Assembly (NCBI GenBank): GCA_001067655.1
Contig: JUNU01000194.1
Location: 1 to 17,516, forward strand
Reading direction: 5' to 3'
DNA length: 17,516 bases
Source: Neisseria lactamica
GTDB lineage: Bacteria > Pseudomonadota > Gammaproteobacteria > Burkholderiales > Neisseriaceae
Positions 7,057 to 13,719 of the stretch are shown in pieces. The notes under the pieces are model-generated. The model was not told where the DNA came from. It ran no database searches and was given only the letters and a program-made list of their open reading frames with translations. Numbering within the stretch: the first letter of the stretch is position 1; every line of letters begins with the position of its first letter. A program made the translations under genes and the position numbers.

Positions 7057-7965
7057 TTATTTTTCAGTTTTTTCGGCTGATTTTTGAGGTTGATTTGTAT
7101 CGCTTTGTTTAGGCACTAAAATTAGCTCGGTTTTTAGATTTTCGGGGTCTTTGAGTTTTACCTCATATTCCTCGTTAACCCAAACAAAGGAATGCGTGAT
7201 AAGGTCGGCAATAGTTTCCTGTTTTTTTGAGTTAGGAAGCTTTAGTTGGCGAATCACGTCTTCTAGAGGTGTGGTACCGCTTACCTCACAGGAAGTTGCT
7301 TCTTTGTTATTAGGGAGGTTCTGCAACGTGGATTTGCGTTTTAACTCATTTGTTCGCTTTTCTATATGTACATTTAAGACAATCTTGAAGATAAGGAATA
7401 ATATAAACCAGAACCCTGCAATACGCCAAAAGAGTGTTATTATATTTCCTATCTTGATTACATCTGATTCTTTTATTTCATTTGAATAAAATATTTTATT
7501 TAAATCAAGAAATTTAAGACCAATATATAATAGTGTTATATAAATGGCCGATACTAACAATATTGAACCCAAGTTTAAATAGTTAGATAATATTTTTTTT
7601 ATTAAAGTAAGAGCAGGAATAGGTATACTCCATTTTCTTGCAGGGCATTCTCCATTCTTAGAGTTTTCTTTGTTTATTATGTATGAAATAAGGGTTATTA
7701 TTGATGCTAATATAAGGGCTGATATTGCATAACAATATAATAATAAATAAAGTTTTTTTGCATCAGGTATGTAATCTTTACTTAATTCTAATATTAAATT
7801 TTTCAAGGAAGATTTTGAAAAATCTTTATTGAATAATAAAAAATAGATAACTGGACTGAATAAAAGTATAATTGCTTGATAACTATAATCTATAAATTCA
7901 TTTTTAAAGTTTATGTAATATATGTTTTCTTTGAGGGGAAATATTTTAATTTTAGAATTTGACAT
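7057..7965 (-). CDS. chimeric AT-rich membrane protein with CorC-like C-terminus
   Basis: This 302-residue protein has about four membrane segments (near 27-45, 71-97, 131-153 and 176-198) in a Lys/Asn/Ile-rich N-terminal part I do not recognise. The C-terminus (about 225-288) resembles the CorC domain of the neighbouring PaeA-like protein: SGTTPLEDVIRQL against DGATPLADVMRAL, DPENLKTELILVPKQSDT against DTENLKIDQLLVSKQSDT. No CBS pair or DUF21 signature is visible. The start at 7965 is chosen for an AAGGA site seven bases upstream; earlier in-frame ATGs lack one. Base composition is sharply lower in G+C than both neighbours (a sampled 60 bases at 7561 are about 22% G+C), which suggests horizontal acquisition followed by, or built on, duplication of the PaeA-like 3' end. 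It could also be a degraded paralogue. Function unknown. Confidence 0.72.
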   Translation of the reverse strand: MSNSKIKIFPLKENIYYINFKNEFIDYSYQAIILLFSPVIYFLLFNKDFSKSSLKNLILELSKDYIPDAKKLYLLLYCYAISALILASIITLISYIINKENSKNGECPARKWSIPIPALTLIKKILSNYLNLGSILLVSAIYITLLYIGLKFLDLNKIFYSNEIKESDVIKIGNIITLFWRIAGFWFILFLIFKIVLNVHIEKRTNELKRKSTLQNLPNNKEATSCEVSGTTPLEDVIRQLKLPNSKKQETIADLITHSFVWVNEEYEVKLKDPENLKTELILVPKQSDTNQPQKSAEKTEK

Positions 7966-7972
7966 ATAATTA

Positions 7973-7977
7973 TCCTT
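7973..7977 (-). promoter_or_regulatory. ribosome binding site fixing the 302-residue protein start
   Basis: AAGGA lies within AAAAGGAT on the minus strand, seven bases before the ATG at 7965. In-frame ATGs further upstream, at 8016 and 8118, have no such site at the right distance. Confidence 0.7.
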
Positions 7978-8040
7978 TTGAATTATATTTATTTCAAAAT
8001 TATTAAGGCTAATCATAAATTTATTATTAACCTGTGGGTT

Positions 8041-8081
8041 GAGGTCGTCTGAAAACGGTTTTGAGGTTTTCAGACGACCTC
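8041..8081 (-). terminator. inverted mucDUS pair after the NYN-domain gene
   Basis: GAGGTCGTCTGAAAAC and its near-complement GTTTTCAGACGACCTC sit 47 bases beyond the NYN gene stop (minus strand). No U tract follows on the minus strand, so termination is likely but not certain. It also marks the right edge of the AT-rich islet. Confidence 0.7.
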
Positions 8082-8127
8082 TGTGGATTGTGGGCGACAG
8101 ATTAGCTTTTCCCTTCAAACCTATGGC

Positions 8128-9300
8128 TTAACCTTTGGCGGTAAAGCGTTTGTTGACGCGCAGGCGTTCGCCGCGGCCGGCTTTTTTGATTTCCAGCCAG
8201 TCGGCGAAGATGGCGTGGATGAGGTGGTTTATGGTTTCAAAGCCGTATTGCTGCGGGTCGGTGCCTTGTGCGGCGAGTTGCTTCGATACGTCGCTCAAAC
8301 GCGCCCAGCCTTGTTCGTCGGCGTGAGTATCGACTGCCTGCTGTACGGCAGGGATCACGCGGGTAACGGGCAATTTGCTGCTTTTGGCGGCGGGTTCGGG
8401 TTTGGCGGGTGTCGGTTGCGCGGTGTCTGCCGCAGGGCTTGGTGCGGTATTTTCGTTCTTGGCTGGGTTGGTTTTTTTGCTGCGCGTTTTGCGTTTTTGC
8501 GCGGCGTTGGGGTCGTCTGAAACGGTTTCTTCTGCCTGATGGCTTGCCACCGAGTTTTCAGACGACCTCTCTGTCGGCTTGTCGGCGGATTTGCGGCGGC
8601 GGACTTGGAGTTGGTTGTTGTCGGTGCGGTGTTCGAAGATGTCGAAGGATTTGATGAGGTCGGAGAGTTTGCCGTAGCCGTACAGCCTTGAATCGAAATC
8701 GGGATTGATTTTGCTGATGTAGCTGCCGATGGGACCGAGGTTTGCCCAGCCGAGGTCGTCGGCGTTTTCGCGCACGGCGCGTGTGAGCAGGGACAGCGCG
8801 TCAGGGGCGGCGGCGGGGGTGTTTTTGCCGCTGTTCTTCTCTTTTTCTTGGCGTTGTTTTTCGGGACGGAAGATTTCGGTGTAGATGAATTTGTCGCAGG
8901 CTTTGCGGAAGGCTTCGGGCGTTTTCTTTTCGCCGAAACCGTACACGGTCAGCCCGCTTTCGCGCAGGCGGCTTGCCAGTCGGGTAAAGTCGGAATCGCT
9001 GGATACGATGCAGAAGCCGTCGAAATTGCCGCTGTATAGCAAATCCATCGCGTCGATGACCAGCGCCATGTCGGTGGCGTTTTTGCCTTTTGTGTAGGCG
9101 AATTGTTGGACGGGGATGATGGCATGGGGCAGGAGGGCGGCTTTCCATTTGGAAAGGCCGTGGCTCCAGTCGCCGTAGATGCGTTTGACGCTGGCGATGC
9201 CGTATTTGGCAACTTCTTCAAGCAGGCGGTCGATGATGTCGGCGGGGGCGTTGTCGGCGTCGATGAGGACGGCGAGTTTTTTGTTGGCCAATGTGGTCAT
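8128..9300 (-). CDS. NYN-domain putative ribonuclease with two OST-HTH/LOTUS-like modules
   Basis: In this 390-residue protein, residues 8-145 form a NYN (PIN-like, LabA/DUF88) domain with the acidic metal-binding set: LIDADNAP (D14, D16, N17), GKNATDMAL (D77) and SSDSDF (D102, D104). Two OST-HTH/LOTUS-like winged helices follow, at about 166-235 (LGWANLGPIGSYISKINPDF) and 316-385 (QGWARLSDVSKQLAAQGTDP). A charged, low-complexity linker (about 236-310) joins them. The fold predicts a Mg2+-dependent RNase guided by RNA-binding modules; the cellular target is unknown. GGAG lies five bases before the ATG at 9300. The gene stands alone between DUS hairpins, and the linker itself contains an inverted DUS pair. 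Domain calls are firm; RNase activity is inferred from conserved acidic residues. Confidence 0.88.
   Translation of the reverse strand: MTTLANKKLAVLIDADNAPADIIDRLLEEVAKYGIASVKRIYGDWSHGLSKWKAALLPHAIIPVQQFAYTKGKNATDMALVIDAMDLLYSGNFDGFCIVSSDSDFTRLASRLRESGLTVYGFGEKKTPEAFRKACDKFIYTEIFRPEKQRQEKEKNSGKNTPAAAPDALSLLTRAVRENADDLGWANLGPIGSYISKINPDFDSRLYGYGKLSDLIKSFDIFEHRTDNNQLQVRRRKSADKPTERSSENSVASHQAEETVSDDPNAAQKRKTRSKKTNPAKNENTAPSPAADTAQPTPAKPEPAAKSSKLPVTRVIPAVQQAVDTHADEQGWARLSDVSKQLAAQGTDPQQYGFETINHLIHAIFADWLEIKKAGRGERLRVNKRFTAKG
8511..8568. repeat. intragenic inverted DUS pair in the NYN gene linker
   Basis: GGTCGTCTGAA at 8511-8521 and TTCAGACGACCT at 8557-8568 lie inverted inside the NYN coding sequence and encode the VSDDP and ERSSEN parts of the disordered linker. 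DUS pairs are usually intergenic, so their use as coding sequence for a flexible linker is notable. Confidence 0.85.
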
Positions 9301-9325
9301 GGGGACTCCGTGGTATTCATGTCAG

Positions 9326-9363
9326 TCGAGGTCGTCTGAAAACCGGTTTTCAGACGACCTCGA
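9326..9363 (-). terminator. 38-bp perfect palindrome of mucDUS, mdh terminator
   Basis: The sequence from 9326 to 9363 is its own exact reverse complement: TCGAGGTCGTCTGAAAACC joined to its complement with no loop. It begins four bases after the mdh stop on the minus strand, so it probably terminates mdh, and ends 25 bases before the NYN gene start. Perfect palindromes of this size can also extrude as cruciforms. Confidence 0.8.
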
Positions 9364-9367
9364 TCTA

Positions 9368-10354
9368 TTAAAGCATATCTTGTATGGCGGCGCGTTCTTC
9401 TTCCAGCTCCGCCAGTGTCGCGGCGATGCGTTGGCGGCTGAACTCATCCGACAAGTCCAAGCCTTGGACGATGCGGTAGCTGCCTGCGTCGCAAATGACG
9501 GGGAAACCGAAAATCAAACCTTCGGGGATGCCGTAAGAGCCGTCGGAGGGGACGCCCATCGTTATCCATTTGCCGCTGCTGCCGAGCAGCCAGTCGCGCA
9601 GGTGGTAGATGGCGGCATTCGCGGCGGAGGCGGCGGACGACGAACCGCGCGCGGCGATGATGGCGGCACCGCGTCCGGCGATTTTCGGCATGAAGACTTC
9701 GGTGTTCCAATCGGGTTCGGTAATCATGTCTTTGACGGACTCGCCGTTGCTGGTGGCGTAGCGGTAGTCGGCGTACATGGTCGGGCTGTGGTTGCCCCAG
9801 ACGCACATTTGCTCGATGGAAGGAATCGGGCGGTTGATTTTCTCGGCGACTTGGCTGACGGCGCGGTGGTGGTCGAGACGCATCAGGGCGGTGAAGTTTT
9901 CCGGCGGGATGTCGGGCGCGGATTTCATGGCGATGTAGGCGTTGGTGTTGGCGGGGTTGCCGACGACGAGGACTTTGACGTCGCGATGGGCAACTTTGTT
10001 CAACGCCGCGCCTTGTACTTTGAAAATTTCGGCGTTGGCGTGCAGCAGGTCGGCGCGTTCCATGCCTTGCGTACGCGGGCGCGCACCGATCAAGAGGGCG
10101 ATGTCGGCATCTTTGAAGGCGACTTCGGGGTCGTCTGTGGCAAAGATGTCGGCAAGGAGCGGGAAAGCGCAATCCTGCATTTCCATAATCACGCCGCGCA
10201 ATGCCTGTTGCGCCTGTGGCAGGTCGAGCAGTTGCAGGATAACGGGTTGGTCGCGTCCGAGCATAATGCCGCCGGCGATACGGAACAGGGTCGCATAGGC
10301 AATTTGCCCTGCAGCACCGGTAACGGCGATGCGGACGGGAGGCTTGAGTGTCAT
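9368..10354 (-). CDS. mdh: NAD-dependent malate dehydrogenase (type 2)
   Basis: This 328-residue protein oxidises malate to oxaloacetate with NAD+ in the TCA cycle. It has the Rossmann loop GAAGQIAY at 13-20, D44 after the second strand (NAD preference), the active-site arginine region GARPRTQGMERADLL at 90-104 (R94 and R100), D161 and R164 in MRLDHHRA, and catalytic H189 in WGNHSP. Length and motifs fit the betaproteobacterial type 2 enzyme. The usual LDHNR motif reads LDHHR here, with His163 replacing Asn between the catalytic Asp and Arg. An AAAGGA site precedes the ATG at 10354, and a consensus extended -10 lies about 40 bases upstream. It appears monocistronic. Meningococci and gonococci are known to rely on malate:quinone oxidoreductase and lack this enzyme. 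Confidence 0.95.
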   Translation of the reverse strand: MTLKPPVRIAVTGAAGQIAYATLFRIAGGIMLGRDQPVILQLLDLPQAQQALRGVIMEMQDCAFPLLADIFATDDPEVAFKDADIALLIGARPRTQGMERADLLHANAEIFKVQGAALNKVAHRDVKVLVVGNPANTNAYIAMKSAPDIPPENFTALMRLDHHRAVSQVAEKINRPIPSIEQMCVWGNHSPTMYADYRYATSNGESVKDMITEPDWNTEVFMPKIAGRGAAIIAARGSSSAASAANAAIYHLRDWLLGSSGKWITMGVPSDGSYGIPEGLIFGFPVICDAGSYRIVQGLDLSDEFSRQRIAATLAELEEERAAIQDML

Positions 10355-10393
10355 GTTTTTCCTTTTGAAGTCGTTGTTTTACTTGGTCTGCGG

Positions 10394-10402
10394 ATTATAA
10401 CA
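10394..10402 (-). promoter_or_regulatory. extended -10 promoter of mdh
   Basis: On the minus strand the sequence reads TGTTATAAT, a perfect -10 hexamer with the TGn extension. The -35 position (17-base spacer) reads CATTCT, which is poor, as is common for extended -10 promoters. The predicted start lies about 30-35 bases before the mdh ATG. Confidence 0.6.
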
Positions 10403-10421
10403 GCATTGAGTATTAGAGAAT

Positions 10422-10466
10422 GAAAAGGTCGTCTGAAACTGGGAATAGATTTTCAGACGACCTTTC
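10422..10466 (-). terminator. inverted mucDUS pair, radA terminator
   Basis: AAAGGTCGTCTGAAA (10424-10438) and TTTCAGACGACCTTT (10451-10465) form a hairpin that begins 14 bases past the radA stop on the minus strand, with a short T run on the minus side. It separates radA from the mdh promoter. Confidence 0.85.
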
Positions 10467-10479
10467 ATGTTGCTGTCTG

Positions 10480-11859
10480 TCAATTTTCCGCATCGCGGCA
10501 GATTTCGATGGCTTCCTGCAGGCTGGAAACGCCGAAGATTTTTAGATTTGGGAACTCTTTTTCGTTGCGCGGCATATTGGCTTTAGGGACGATGGCGCGT
10601 TTGAAGCCGAGTTTTTCCGCTTCTTTGAGCCGCTCTTGTCCGCGTGCGACGGGGCGGACTTCGCCGCTCAAGCCGATTTCACCGAATGCGACCATTTTTT
10701 CGGGCAGAGGGCGGTTGCGGAAGCTGGAGAGCATGGCGAGGATGACGGCGAGGTCGGCGGCGGGTTCGCCGATTTTGACGCCGCCGACGGCGTTGAGGAA
10801 CACGTCTTGGTCAAAACAGGCGATACCGCCGTGACGGTTGAGGACAGCGAGCAGCATGGCAAGGCGGTTTTGTTCGAGGCCGACGGTGAGGCGTTTGGGG
10901 GTGAAGCCGTGCGCGTCATCGACCAATGCCTGAATTTCGACCAGAAGCGGGCGGCTGCCTTCCTGCGTGACCAAAACGCACGAGCCGGGCGTGTCGTCGC
11001 GGTAGCTGGCGAGGAAGATGGCGGACGGGTTGGATACGCCTTTCAAACCGTTTTCGGTCATGGCGAATACACCCAGCTCGTTTGCTGCGCCGAAGCGGTT
11101 TTTGATGGCGCGTATCATGCGGTAGTTGGAATGTTGGTCGCCCTCGAAATACAGCACGCTATCGACCATGTGTTCCAGCACGCGCGGGCCGGCAATCGCG
11201 CCGTCTTTGGTAACGTGTCCGACCAGTATCATGGCGATGCCCATTTGTTTTGCCATGCGCGTCAGTTGGGCGGCGCATTCGCGCACCTGCGATACGGAAC
11301 CTGGGGCGGAAGTGATTTGGTCGGAATACATGGTTTGGATGGAGTCGATGACGACGACTTCGGGCTGATGCTGTTTCAAGGCCGTCTGAATCGCTTCCAT
11401 GCGGATTTCGGCAAGCAGGTTTACGCCTTCGGTCGGCAGTTCCAAACGTTGCGCGCGCAGGGCGACTTGTTGGGCGGATTCTTCGCCGGAAACGTACAGC
11501 ACTTTACGGCTTTGCGCCATTTTGGCGATGGTTTGCAACAGCAGTGTGGATTTGCCGATGCCGGGGTCGCCGCCGAGCAGGATGACCGCGCCATCGACCA
11601 AACCGCCGCCCAATACGCGGTCGAGTTCGCCCATGCCGGTCGGATTGCGCGGCACTTCGGTGGCGGTCACGGCGGATAGGGATTGGACGGTTGAGGTATC
11701 CGCCGCCCAAGATTGGAAGCGGGCGTTTTTCGGTTCGGGCGCGGCAAGGCTTTCCTGAAGCGTGTTCCACTCGCCGCAATGCGGGCATTTGCCTTGCCAT
11801 TTCGGGGAAGTGCCGCCGCATTCGGTACATTGGTAGATGGTTTTGGGGGCTTTTGCCAT
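10480..11859 (-). CDS. radA: DNA repair protein RadA (RecA-like branch-migration helicase)
   Basis: This 459-residue protein is almost exactly the length of E. coli RadA. It has a four-Cys zinc finger (C11, C14, C25, C28), Walker A GGDPGIGKST at 97-106, Walker B VVVID at 168-172, the RadA-specific KNRFG motif at 253-257, and a C-terminal Lon-like domain (about 290-459). RadA promotes branch migration of recombination intermediates and, in naturally competent bacteria, extends heteroduplex during transformation. The ATG at 11859 is chosen because AGGGA lies seven bases upstream and the zinc finger then starts at the normal place; an upstream in-frame start would add 26 residues encoded by the DUS hairpin. 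The coding sequence contains one AGGCCGTCTGAA uptake sequence. Hairpins on both sides suggest a single-gene transcript. Confidence 0.97.
   Translation of the reverse strand: MAKAPKTIYQCTECGGTSPKWQGKCPHCGEWNTLQESLAAPEPKNARFQSWAADTSTVQSLSAVTATEVPRNPTGMGELDRVLGGGLVDGAVILLGGDPGIGKSTLLLQTIAKMAQSRKVLYVSGEESAQQVALRAQRLELPTEGVNLLAEIRMEAIQTALKQHQPEVVVIDSIQTMYSDQITSAPGSVSQVRECAAQLTRMAKQMGIAMILVGHVTKDGAIAGPRVLEHMVDSVLYFEGDQHSNYRMIRAIKNRFGAANELGVFAMTENGLKGVSNPSAIFLASYRDDTPGSCVLVTQEGSRPLLVEIQALVDDAHGFTPKRLTVGLEQNRLAMLLAVLNRHGGIACFDQDVFLNAVGGVKIGEPAADLAVILAMLSSFRNRPLPEKMVAFGEIGLSGEVRPVARGQERLKEAEKLGFKRAIVPKANMPRNEKEFPNLKIFGVSSLQEAIEICRDAEN
11379..11390 (+). repeat. AG-DUS inside radA
   Basis: AGGCCGTCTGAA is the AG-DUS dialect, not the mucDUS seen elsewhere in the window. 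It lies within the conserved radA core (encoding part of IQTALKQ), where protein constraint may have kept the C. Confidence 0.85.
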
Positions 11860-11866
11860 GATGTTT

Positions 11867-11871
11867 TCCCT
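11867..11871 (-). promoter_or_regulatory. ribosome binding site fixing the radA start
   Basis: AGGGA on the minus strand, seven bases before the ATG at 11859. Confidence 0.7.
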
Positions 11872-11889
11872 ATGGGTTTTTGAAGTGTG

Positions 11890-11932
11890 AAAAGGTCGTC
11901 TGAAAACTGATAGCGTTTTCAGACGACCTTTT
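11890..11932 (-). terminator. inverted mucDUS pair between ctpA and radA
   Basis: AAAAGGTCGTCTGAAAAC (11890-11907) pairs exactly with GTTTTCAGACGACCTTTT (11915-11932) across a seven-base loop. It starts 20 bases after the ctpA stop, with T runs on both strands. Confidence 0.88.
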
Positions 11933-11952
11933 TTCAAGGATTCGGACTGAGC

Positions 11953-13455
11953 TTATTTGCTTTCGTCTTTACCGTCTTTCTTGTCTTTTTTCGGAGCCGG
12001 TTTTTTCGCCGCCAAACCTAAAGACTTCTGCCATTCGGCTGGATTTTTCACTAAATCCAAGGCTTTGCGGAGCTGGTCGTCTTTGGCAGGATTAGGAATA
12101 CGACGGCTGGAAAGGTCTTCGTCTTTCTCTTTGTCCTTGCCTTTTTTGGACTTGGCGTTTTCGTCGGCTTTGGCGGCTTCGTTTGAATCAGGCGTGCTGA
12201 TTTCGTTGCTGCTGTTGACGTCTTCGCCGCCGAGCGGGTTGCCGATGTGTCCGGCGAGGTCGGCTTCGCGGCTTTCAAAAGCGCGGTCTTTGTCTTTGAC
12301 TTCGACGTCGGGAACAATGCCTTGCGCTTGAATCGAGCGGTCGTTCGGCGTGTAGTACAAGGCGGTGGTCAGCTTAACTGCGCTGCCGTTGGACAGCGGA
12401 ATCAGGGTTTGAACCGAGCCTTTGCCGAAACTTTGTGTACCGACGACGACGGCGCGTTTGTGGTCTTGCAGCGCGCCTGCGACGATTTCGGATGCGGAGG
12501 CGGAGCCTGAGTTAATCAACACGGTCATCGGGATGGTTTTCAACTCGGCGGGCAGATCTGCCAGCGGGTCTCTGCCGCTCGTGCGGATGTAGTCTTCGGG
12601 ACGGGCTTTCAATACCATGCCCTCTTTGCCGTCGCGTCCTTTGGTGCTGACGACTTTTGCGTCTGCGGGTAGGAAGGCGGCAGAGACACCGACCGCGCCG
12701 TCAAGCAGACCGCCCGGATCGTCGCGCAGGTCAAGGATAATGCCTTTGAGCGGCGCGCCTTTGTTTGCCTTAATCAGGGCTTTGGCGGCTTCGTTGATGC
12801 CCGCTACGGTGCGCTCTTGGAATTGGGACACGCGGATGTAGCCGTAGTTCGGCTCAAGCAGGTGATGGCGGACGCTTTTGACTTTGATGATGGCGCGGGT
12901 CAGGTTGACGACGATGGGTTTGTCCACGTTTTTGCGCGAAAGGGTCAGGGTGATTTTGGTACCCGGTTTGCCGCGCATTTTTTTGACGGCTTCGCTGGTG
13001 GTCAGGCCGCGTGTGGAAACGTTGTCGATTTTGGCAATGAAGTCGCCGCTTTTCACGCCTGCGCGCTCGGCGGGCGTATCTTCAATCGGGGCGATGACTT
13101 TGATGAAGCCGTCTTCTTGACCGATTTCCATACCCAAGCCGCCGAATTCGCCGCTGGTGGATTCTTTCATGTCGGCATAGCCTTTTTTATCCATATACTC
13201 GGAATGCGGGTCGAGGTCGGATACCATGCCTTTCATCGCGCCTTCAAAGAGGTCGGCATCGGATTTGTCTTGGTAATAATTGGCTTTGATTTGCCCGTAG
13301 ACTTCCGCCATGTTGCGGATGGATTGTACGGGCAGGGTTTCGTTGTCTTTTTTGTCTTTTTCGGCGGCAAAGCTTTGAACGCTCAAGCTGAGGGCGACAC
13401 CGCTGAATGCGCCGAGTGTGTAGAGTGCGACTTTTTTCAAAGTAGATGTTGACAT
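11953..13455 (-). CDS. ctpA: carboxyl-terminal processing protease (S41 family)
   Basis: This 500-residue protein has an N-terminal signal sequence (KKVALYTLGAFSGVALSLSV, probable cleavage after SFA at about residue 30), placing it in the periplasm. A PDZ domain lies at about 103-175 (GGLGMEIG onward) and the S41 protease core follows. The Ser-Lys dyad is S320 in NSGSASASEI and K345 in QSFGKGSVQ, 25 residues apart as in E. coli Prc. CtpA/Prc proteases trim or degrade envelope proteins, including murein hydrolases in some species. The C-terminal ~75 residues are a Lys-rich, low-complexity tail (KSKKGKDKEKDED and PKKDKKDGKDE), longer than the minimal family core. The next upstream gene on the strand encodes an EnvC-type hydrolase activator, a pairing found in other proteobacteria, but here they are separated by 264 bases and a hairpin. 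The ribosome site is weak. Confidence 0.95.
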   Translation of the reverse strand: MSTSTLKKVALYTLGAFSGVALSLSVQSFAAEKDKKDNETLPVQSIRNMAEVYGQIKANYYQDKSDADLFEGAMKGMVSDLDPHSEYMDKKGYADMKESTSGEFGGLGMEIGQEDGFIKVIAPIEDTPAERAGVKSGDFIAKIDNVSTRGLTTSEAVKKMRGKPGTKITLTLSRKNVDKPIVVNLTRAIIKVKSVRHHLLEPNYGYIRVSQFQERTVAGINEAAKALIKANKGAPLKGIILDLRDDPGGLLDGAVGVSAAFLPADAKVVSTKGRDGKEGMVLKARPEDYIRTSGRDPLADLPAELKTIPMTVLINSGSASASEIVAGALQDHKRAVVVGTQSFGKGSVQTLIPLSNGSAVKLTTALYYTPNDRSIQAQGIVPDVEVKDKDRAFESREADLAGHIGNPLGGEDVNSSNEISTPDSNEAAKADENAKSKKGKDKEKDEDLSSRRIPNPAKDDQLRKALDLVKNPAEWQKSLGLAAKKPAPKKDKKDGKDESK

Positions 13456-13528
13456 TATAAATAGCTTTCTTTTTGTCTTATTTCATTTCAGACCGTAATG
13501 ACTGTGAAACGGGATAGGGAAACATTGC

Positions 13529-13540
13529 TTCAGACGACCT
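13529..13540 (-). repeat. single mucDUS upstream of ctpA
   Basis: TTCAGACGACCT is a lone uptake sequence (no partner in inverted orientation nearby), 74 bases before the ctpA start. Confidence 0.85.
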
Positions 13541-13568
13541 GAATTTACGTCCGCAAAACTGTATGCGA

Positions 13569-13601
13569 TTTACGCTTGATAAACAACAGGATTAGCGTAA
13601 A
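13569..13601. promoter_or_regulatory. perfect 8-bp inverted repeat upstream of ctpA (possible operator)
   Basis: TTTACGCT (13569-13576) and AGCGTAAA (13594-13601) are exact complements separated by 17 bases, in the ctpA-EnvC gap and unrelated to the DUS. Arm centres are 25 bases apart, more than two helical turns. It may be an operator or a hairpin; no known regulator is recognised. Confidence 0.3.
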
Positions 13602-13659
13602 AAATATCTGCGCGGGTGTAAAACCTTTTGAATATATGGTCGTTGGTGCGGTTGTTAAA

Positions 13660-13699
13660 TTTCAGACGACCCCGTGATGTGGCAAAAGGTCGTCTGAAA
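13660..13699 (-). terminator. inverted DUS pair after the EnvC-like gene
   Basis: TTTCAGACGACC and GGTCGTCTGAAA flank a 16-base loop, beginning 21 bases after the stop of the EnvC-like gene on the minus strand. It would uncouple that gene from ctpA. Confidence 0.75.
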
Positions 13700-13719
13700 A
13701 TATAAAACTGGTTTGCAGG

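Noticed and set aside
7966..8030. TATAAT (minus strand, 7987-7982) as promoter of the 302-residue protein gene
   Set aside because: Transcription would start almost on top of the ribosome site, and no -35 fits. In DNA this AT-rich a TATAAT is expected by chance.
9179..10423. Long plus-strand open frame opposite mdh and the NYN gene start
   Set aside because: It is antisense to mdh, which has clear catalytic motifs, its own ribosome site and a promoter. The plus-strand protein is Gly/Val/Asp-rich without domains, typical of the complement of a G+C-rich gene.
10636..11679. Plus-strand open frame opposite radA
   Set aside because: RadA motifs are complete on the minus strand; the opposite product has no recognisable domain and no ribosome site.
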